From Nostoc sp. LEGE 06077 (GTDB lineage Bacteria; Cyanobacteriota; Cyanobacteriia; Cyanobacteriales; Nostocaceae): a DNA stretch of 40,639 bases. The notes beneath the pieces are model-generated. The model was not told the origin of the DNA and did no database searches. It was given only the letters and a program-made list of their open reading frames with translations. The stretch is taken from NCBI RefSeq assembly GCF_015207705.1, contig NZ_JADEWI010000057.1, positions 1 to 40,639 on the forward strand, given 5' to 3'. This document shows, piece by piece, positions 36,789 to 40,639 of the stretch. Position 1 is the first letter of the stretch, and every line of letters starts with the position of its first letter. The position numbers and the translations under genes were made by a program.

Positions 36789-37172
36789 TTATTCATTCAC
36801 ATTATTATACCAGTTGTCAAGGCGTTCAAGAAGTGTGAACATAGTTTCTGCAAGATAATCAGACTGGTCAACTATAACTTTATATTCATCGAACCGATAC
36901 TTGTTAAATTCATCGAATATACAGTAGTGAAATGTTAACCAGTTCCGCTTGGGATAAATAGTAATTTTAGGCATTTTACTTATTTTGCGCCAATCATGAA
37001 AAATTAGAATATGAAGAGATTGGTGTGATGGCAAAGGAAAAAATAGGTTTGAAAATCTAGATTCAATGATTTGGTCTACCAACCAAGCCATAACCTCAAA
37101 AGAAAGATATAGATTAGGAATTGACGGATTTTGATAATAATTTTTAATGTTATACCAATCTTCTTGTGACAT
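36789..37172 (-). CDS. hypothetical protein (127 aa)
   Basis: I do not recognise this protein. It is small, aromatic-rich (many W, Y, F) and soluble, with no signal peptide; SFEVMAWLVDQIIESRFSNL and YLAETMFTLLERLDNWYNN are amphipathic helices flanking a beta-rich centre (KITIYPKRNWLTFHYCIFDE). The pattern looks like a real compact domain. It is divergent from the hydrogenase protease gene, with 63 bases between their starts, so they share a regulatory region. Low codon-usage evidence keeps the confidence moderate. Confidence 0.5.
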   Translation of the reverse strand: MSQEDWYNIKNYYQNPSIPNLYLSFEVMAWLVDQIIESRFSNLFFPLPSHQSLHILIFHDWRKISKMPKITIYPKRNWLTFHYCIFDEFNKYRFDEYKVIVDQSDYLAETMFTLLERLDNWYNNVNE

Positions 37173-37235
37173 AAGCTGCTTTTTTATTCAAGCTGCACTA
37201 TTAAAACTTAAGTATAGTGTCACCATTAGTAATTT

Positions 37236-37709
37236 ATGCTAACTATTATTGGATGCGGAAATCTCAATCGCTGCGATGACGCTGTTGGGGTAATTATTGC
37301 CCAACGCTTACAACAATATCTAGCCGAAAACCCTCACCCTAGTGTGCGCGTGTATGACTGTGGAACCGCAGGGATGGAGGTAATGTTTCAAGCTAGAGGT
37401 AGTAAGAAATTAGTAATTATTGATGCTAGTTCAACTAATTCCGAACCGGGTGCAATATTTAAGGTTCCGGGCAAAGAATTGGAAGCTTTACCGGAACCCA
37501 GTTATAACTTGCATGATTTTCGTTGGGATAATGCACTAGCCGCCGGGCGGAAAATATTTCAGGATGAGTTTCCTAAAGATGTGACTGTGTATTTAATTGA
37601 GGCGGCAAATCTTGGCTTTGGACTGGAGTTAAGTCCTGTTGTGAGACATTCTGCTGACCTGGTTTTTGAGAAGGTAGTTGCAATTATCAGACAGAATAAT
37701 TTGTCGTAA
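37236..37709 (+). CDS. hupW: hydrogenase maturation protease (HupW-like)
   Basis: This family cleaves the C-terminal peptide from the NiFe-hydrogenase large subunit after nickel insertion, in the cytoplasm. The 157-residue protein starts LTIIGCGNLNRCDDAVGV, with Asp at the metal-binding position equivalent to residue 16 of HybD/HycI. LVIIDAS (about residue 66) gives the second metal-binding acid, and YNLHDFRWDN (about 90) the conserved histidine. HupW serves the uptake hydrogenase HupSL, while HoxW serves the bidirectional enzyme; the assignment to HupW rests on overall resemblance to Nostoc HupW and is tentative. No hydrogenase structural gene is in the window; this gene is often separate from hupSL. 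It converges on the 126-aa gene with 12 bases between. Confidence 0.8.
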   Translation: MLTIIGCGNLNRCDDAVGVIIAQRLQQYLAENPHPSVRVYDCGTAGMEVMFQARGSKKLVIIDASSTNSEPGAIFKVPGKELEALPEPSYNLHDFRWDNALAAGRKIFQDEFPKDVTVYLIEAANLGFGLELSPVVRHSADLVFEKVVAIIRQNNLS

Positions 37710-37721
37710 TTACAGAATCTT

Positions 37722-38102
37722 TTATCCAGCCATATCACGATAAACAGCGATTTCATCTACCCGCATTTCAAAAGGTATACCTTGGCTTTCGGGGGGACAA
37801 ACGCGAATTTTGGCGCTGCTAACAATTGACTGGAGCAATGTCCCCATTGGTACGATTTGCTGTAATATTCGCCAGTTGGTAACTTGGTCGGTACATTCAA
37901 TAACTAATGTCATTGCGCTGGCATCGGTTGTCACATACCAGCGACAATGAGAAAGAAGATTTTGAATTGTGCGATCGCACGCTTCATAAAAGTATCTACT
38001 AATAGAATGCTCTAGTTGTTGGCGTAAAATGATATCTGCCGATGTTGGCTGCATTGGGTGGAAATCGGAATCATCATTGAAACAATACATACACCTAACC
38101 AT
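37722..38102 (-). CDS. conserved hypothetical protein (126 aa)
   Basis: I do not recognise a named family. It is a soluble, mixed alpha/beta protein with cysteines scattered at CMYC, EACD, SHCRW and RVCPPESQG. DIILRQQLEHSISRYFYEAC and RWYVTTDASAMTLVIECTD look like conserved structural segments. The N-terminal residues before MQPTSADI (residue 17) may be leader, since several ATGs are possible: 38100, 38088 and 38052. It sits 18 bases after the SagB-like gene stop on the same strand, so it is probably the third gene of an ankyrin-SagB-hypothetical transcription unit. Confidence 0.6.
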   Translation of the reverse strand: MVRCMYCFNDDSDFHPMQPTSADIILRQQLEHSISRYFYEACDRTIQNLLSHCRWYVTTDASAMTLVIECTDQVTNWRILQQIVPMGTLLQSIVSSAKIRVCPPESQGIPFEMRVDEIAVYRDMAG

Positions 38103-38120
38103 CTCTACTTACAAAACTAC

Positions 38121-39407
38121 TTAAATGCCAATAGCCATTGCGTAGAGGATATCCTTGGTTGTTTCTAAGAAACTCTGGGTTTCATCGTCGTAAAAAGCGC
38201 CAATTCCGCTACATTGTATCCCCAAGTAATTACTACTCAGGTAAACTCTGTGTCCTAACAACCCTGCAAGCTGCATAGCGGTTTGATAATTTGTATAGTC
38301 GGACACAAAAAATAAAGTTACTGCACAATCACGAGCGATGGCTTGATTAATGCTTAAATAACCAGTATGTTCGCTAAAATCACCACTTTTAATCAGATGA
38401 TTGTCTTGATATAACCCAGGGGATATCCCCTTGACTCGATGCACGACTGAATAAACTTTTATTGCTTCGCAACTTTCTGTGGGAATCGGTTGCTTTAGTT
38501 GTTGCAATATACTGAAATAATCTTCTTGAGAAATCAACTGTTTCCGGAAACGTCTATTTGAACGTCTCTGCCAAACAGTTTGATAAAATTTATCCTTGTC
38601 AAACTCAAATTTAGGATGCTCTAGCTGTTGTTTAGAACTCTTTTCTAAGGCAGTTACTTGATAGCCATCTTCGATAAATTGATTAGCTTCAAAATAATCT
38701 GTGCCGCTAACAAAAGGAACTTTCAGCCTTAAACGCCTGACATTCTTTTCTTCTACTTCCCCACATACAACACAAGCCGTGACAAACTCTTTATTCTCAA
38801 AACCTAAATCTGTATTGAGAGCTAACTTATCGAAATCGAAAATTAGCTGGATGTCTTTGTCATGGAGATAAGCTGATGCGGCAATTGTACCCAATTGATG
38901 TCCGCTATCTAAAAAGCAATACCTCAGACTTCTGTTTTTATATTTCCAACTAGACCTATAATAAACGCAACTAATTAAAAAAATGACTCCCTTGATACAT
39001 TTGCTCGGTATAATATAACTTTCTAAGCCATCATCTATTAATTCATAGATGAGTGTTAGACAATTATTCTCAACTTCTAGATGGTAGATGCCATCAACTA
39101 TTTCAGGCATTCCACGAATTTGTACATAAATCTCTGTAGGATATAGACCCCCGGCAGAAGGATTTACACGTAGTTTGTAGGCTACATCTTTATAAGCTTT
39201 TTCTAGGGTGATTGCACCTGTTAAGTAAATAAAAGAATGAATTGGATGATTGAGATTTAATTGCACCCGGCGATAAAATTTGGGATATTGCTTAAAAGCA
39301 GATGGTTGAGTTGTAGGGTATACATAATTGGGAGCAAGCTGCACTGATAGGTAGGAATGTTTAGTTTCTTGATGAAAGTTTTTACTAGATAAATCATTTT
39401 CCAGCAT
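38121..39407 (-). CDS. SagB/ThcOx-type dehydrogenase (tandem nitroreductase fold)
   Basis: The 428-residue protein has the SagB pattern. The N-terminal half (about 40-220) contains FYRRVQLNLNHPIHSFIYL and KLRVNPSAGGLYPTEIYVQI (around 90). The second half (about 270-428) starts with the FMN-binding WQRRSNRRFRKQLISQEDYF and ends in GLLGHRVYLSSNYLGIQCSGIGAFYDDE. SagB enzymes are FMN-dependent azoline oxidases in thiazole/oxazole-modified peptide pathways, but many cyanobacterial members stand alone with unknown substrates. Here no YcaO cyclodehydratase or precursor peptide is visible. The start overlaps the ankyrin gene stop by 14 bases, implying translational coupling. Confidence 0.85.
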   Translation of the reverse strand: MLENDLSSKNFHQETKHSYLSVQLAPNYVYPTTQPSAFKQYPKFYRRVQLNLNHPIHSFIYLTGAITLEKAYKDVAYKLRVNPSAGGLYPTEIYVQIRGMPEIVDGIYHLEVENNCLTLIYELIDDGLESYIIPSKCIKGVIFLISCVYYRSSWKYKNRSLRYCFLDSGHQLGTIAASAYLHDKDIQLIFDFDKLALNTDLGFENKEFVTACVVCGEVEEKNVRRLRLKVPFVSGTDYFEANQFIEDGYQVTALEKSSKQQLEHPKFEFDKDKFYQTVWQRRSNRRFRKQLISQEDYFSILQQLKQPIPTESCEAIKVYSVVHRVKGISPGLYQDNHLIKSGDFSEHTGYLSINQAIARDCAVTLFFVSDYTNYQTAMQLAGLLGHRVYLSSNYLGIQCSGIGAFYDDETQSFLETTKDILYAMAIGI

Positions 39408-39858
39408 CTTTCAGCATCCTTAAAACTTCGACCGTGCTGGCAAAATCTATAGCTTTGTAATCGTCTAGATTTTTTAACTGCAAATTTGGGTGATGTGGTA
39501 AAAGTAACTTGACAACTTCTGCCTTACCTGATGAGGCTGCATACATTAGAACTGTTGCCCCATTATCATTTTGGTTATCGATATTAATTTTCACTTCTAG
39601 CAACAAATTAATTAATTCATAATGATTACCAAAGCAAGCAAACCATAAAGCATTATTACCATCATTATTTCTAGAATTAATCTCCGTGCCTACACCAATC
39701 AATTCTTGAACAACGGAATAATTACCTATCCTCGTGGCTTTCATCAAAGCTGTATCGCCATTCTCACCCCTGTGATTCAATTCTTCTGGGTTATAGTTGT
39801 TGGCTATCAACCATTCACAAGTTGTTTTACTCAAACCTTGCTGACTTTGTTGCTTCAT
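39394..39858 (-). CDS. ankyrin repeat protein (154 aa)
   Basis: The preferred ATG at 39856-39858 follows GAGG about seven bases upstream; an in-frame TTG at 39868 would add four residues. Four ankyrin repeats are visible: HRGENGDTALMKATRIGNYS, NNDGNNALWFACFGNHYELI, NDNGATVLMYAASSGKAEVV and a short last repeat ending LDDYKAIDFASTVEVLRMLK. Helices and turns follow the standard pattern. This is a protein-binding module without an enzymatic domain. Because its 3' end overlaps the SagB-like gene, it may bind or regulate that enzyme. Partner identity is inference. Confidence 0.88.
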   Translation of the reverse strand: MKQQSQQGLSKTTCEWLIANNYNPEELNHRGENGDTALMKATRIGNYSVVQELIGVGTEINSRNNDGNNALWFACFGNHYELINLLLEVKINIDNQNDNGATVLMYAASSGKAEVVKLLLPHHPNLQLKNLDDYKAIDFASTVEVLRMLKDAGK

Positions 39859-39904
39859 AAATCGCCTCAAGTTAATATGGCTTCGATGAACATCTCCCTC
39901 CCAA

Positions 39905-40062
39905 CCTCCCTCTCTTAAAAGGCGAGGGAGGAGTAATACAAATACAAATTAAGGTTTTGGCTCCCCTCTCCGCGTCGGAGAGGGGCTGGGGGAGAGGTAA
40001 ATAGACTTGTCGAATTACGTTAAGTTACTAATAAAAGGTAATGGTGGACAATGCCCACCATT
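39905..40062. repeat. cluster of palindromic intergenic repeats
   Basis: CCTCCCTC (39905-39912) pairs with GAGGGAGG (39924-39931). CCCCTCTCCG (39963-39972) and CGGAGAGGGG (39976-39985) form a perfect ten-base-pair stem with a CGT loop, followed by CTGGGGGAGAGG. GGTGGACAATGCCCACC near 40042-40058 is a third palindromic element related to the repeat at 2272-2340. These are dispersed repeats of the genome; the surrounding 39859-40122 holds no gene. Confidence 0.7.
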
Positions 40063-40122
40063 ATCAAAAAACTCTTTAGAAATGCTATCTATCGAGTTGG
40101 ATAAACTCCTCTGAATTCACAC

Positions 40123-40512
40123 TTAGACAGCATTGACTGTCTGATTAGACTGTTCACTAGTTGCCATATATTTAGTTTCTTCAGAGAATAGTTCTCTAGA
40201 AGATTTATCTTGCTTGGTTGCGCCGTAAAAACCTGCTTCAGCTTCTAGTTCATCTACGAAATCCCAAGCTTCAATTGTGCGTTTAGAATCTGAGCCATAG
40301 TTCGCAGAAATTGCCCGTGCATTAGAGACAGCTTTATATATCTCTTTTTGCAAGAATAGTAATTTGGGTTTCTCTACAAAGTCACCCTTAGTAATAATAT
40401 CGCTGATAGAAATCATCCCAAATAATTCGCCTCGGATGACTGGCGCACTCCGCATACCTGTATTAGTCAATAACCTTGCCACATATTCTATATCAAGGTC
40501 AGGATCTACAGT
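40123..40512 (-). pseudogene. CBS-CP12 protein gene, 5' part removed by an insertion sequence
   Basis: The remaining 130 codons encode the second CBS motif (VDPDLDIEYVARLLTNTGMR, then SAPVIRGELFGMISISDI), a helical linker, and a CP12-like C-terminal region (AISANYGSDSKRTIEAWDFV, DELEAEAG). CBS-CP12 proteins are known in cyanobacteria; CP12 binds GAPDH and phosphoribulokinase. Here the two cysteines expected in the CP12 part are replaced by Ser and Thr, so redox regulation by that pair is unlikely. Upstream of codon Val (40507-40509) the frame continues into insertion-sequence DNA (WDFCKRS), so the N-terminal CBS half is missing. The gene is almost certainly inactive as it stands. Confidence 0.8.
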
Positions 40513-40639
40513 AGACCTCTTGCAAAAGTCCCATGAGCGTGGGAAAAGTAGCTGAGAGCTTTCTTGACATCTATGAGCTACGAAAAGGTAAAGAACCTCA
40601 AACCAGAAGAATTCAAACGGCTGTGTGGTGTGCATCCGG
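40513..40639 (+). mobile_element. left end of an IS5-like insertion sequence
   Basis: The junction with the CBS-CP12 gene is at about 40511-40516, where TA is followed by GACCTCTTGCAAAAGT, which looks like a terminal inverted repeat. A short hairpin CCCA-TGAGCG-TGGG (40531-40544) follows, then the transposase gene at 40573. A TA target duplication would be expected for IS5-type elements but cannot be confirmed because the right end is outside the window. Confidence 0.7.
40573..40639 (+). CDS. transposase, N-terminal fragment (IS5-like, runs off the window)
   Basis: The ATG at 40573-40575 opens a frame MSYEKVKNLKPEEFKRLCGV, continuing HP to the window edge. This N-terminus is characteristic of a group of cyanobacterial IS5-superfamily transposases, with a helix-turn-helix region before the DDE domain. 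It differs from the transposase fragment at 1-123, so two different elements flank the window. Function is inferred from 22 residues only. Confidence 0.7.
   Translation, partial: MSYEKVKNLKPEEFKRLCGVHP

Noticed and set aside
38121-39407. Ribosomal thiazole/oxazole peptide (RiPP) cluster
   Set aside because: No YcaO-type cyclodehydratase, precursor peptide or transporter is visible around the SagB-like gene.

Overview
The window comes from a filamentous, probably heterocyst-forming cyanobacterium (Nostocales: Nostoc, Calothrix, Tolypothrix or a relative). The grounds are the allophycocyanin core locus apcE-apcA-apcB-apcC, with a four-linker-repeat ApcE; many copies of the cyanobacterial HIP1 octamer GCGATCGC; Nostoc-type heptamer and GC-rich palindromic repeats; and a HupW-like hydrogenase protease. 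The genus is inference.

Layout. 1-700: the 5' end of a transposase gene, then a candidate small RNA with its own promoter and terminator, then palindromic repeats. 700-2960: small conserved genes, including an unannotated-size 33-residue membrane protein just upstream of a ComB-family phosphatase gene, and an exported protein of unknown function. 3063-8832: the phycobilisome core locus (ApcE core-membrane linker, ApcA and ApcB chromoproteins, ApcC cap linker). Its long untranslated intervals are rich in inverted repeats, and it ends in an intrinsic terminator. 9093-13453: a TPR-CHAT protease-like protein, a DUF3110 protein and MurQ (MurNAc-6-phosphate etherase).

14114-34234: a surface or extracellular polysaccharide locus of about 20 kb. 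Thirteen minus-strand genes start with a WecG/TagA/CpsF transferase and continue with a Wzx-type flippase, a nitroreductase-like protein, a pyruvyl-transferase-like protein, GT4 and GT2 glycosyltransferases, a GT-A-like protein and an O-antigen ligase/Wzy-like polymerase. A pair of GT4 genes occurs twice, on either side of the polymerase. At the far end, in the opposite orientation, lie a secreted GH30-like glycosidase and a nucleotidyltransferase-fold protein. Together they would build a lipid-linked repeat unit, decorate it, flip it and polymerise it; the initiating phosphoglycosyl transferase and the Wza/Wzc export parts are not here. HIP1 sites are much sparser here than in the 9-13.6 kb stretch, so the locus may have a different history.

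34235-40639: accessory genes. These are a small basic protein with a terminator overlapping its 3' end, a conserved hypothetical, a PD-(D/E)XK-fold protein, a hydrogenase maturation protease, another hypothetical, and an overlapping ankyrin / SagB-type dehydrogenase gene pair. The last gene is a CBS-CP12 gene cut by an insertion sequence whose transposase gene runs off the right edge.

I see no tRNA, rRNA or CRISPR array. Nothing amounts to a clearly new system. The most rewarding leads are the structured small RNA, the small membrane protein before comB, the SagB/ankyrin pair, the nitroreductase inside the polysaccharide locus, and the cysteine-less, IS-disrupted CBS-CP12 gene.
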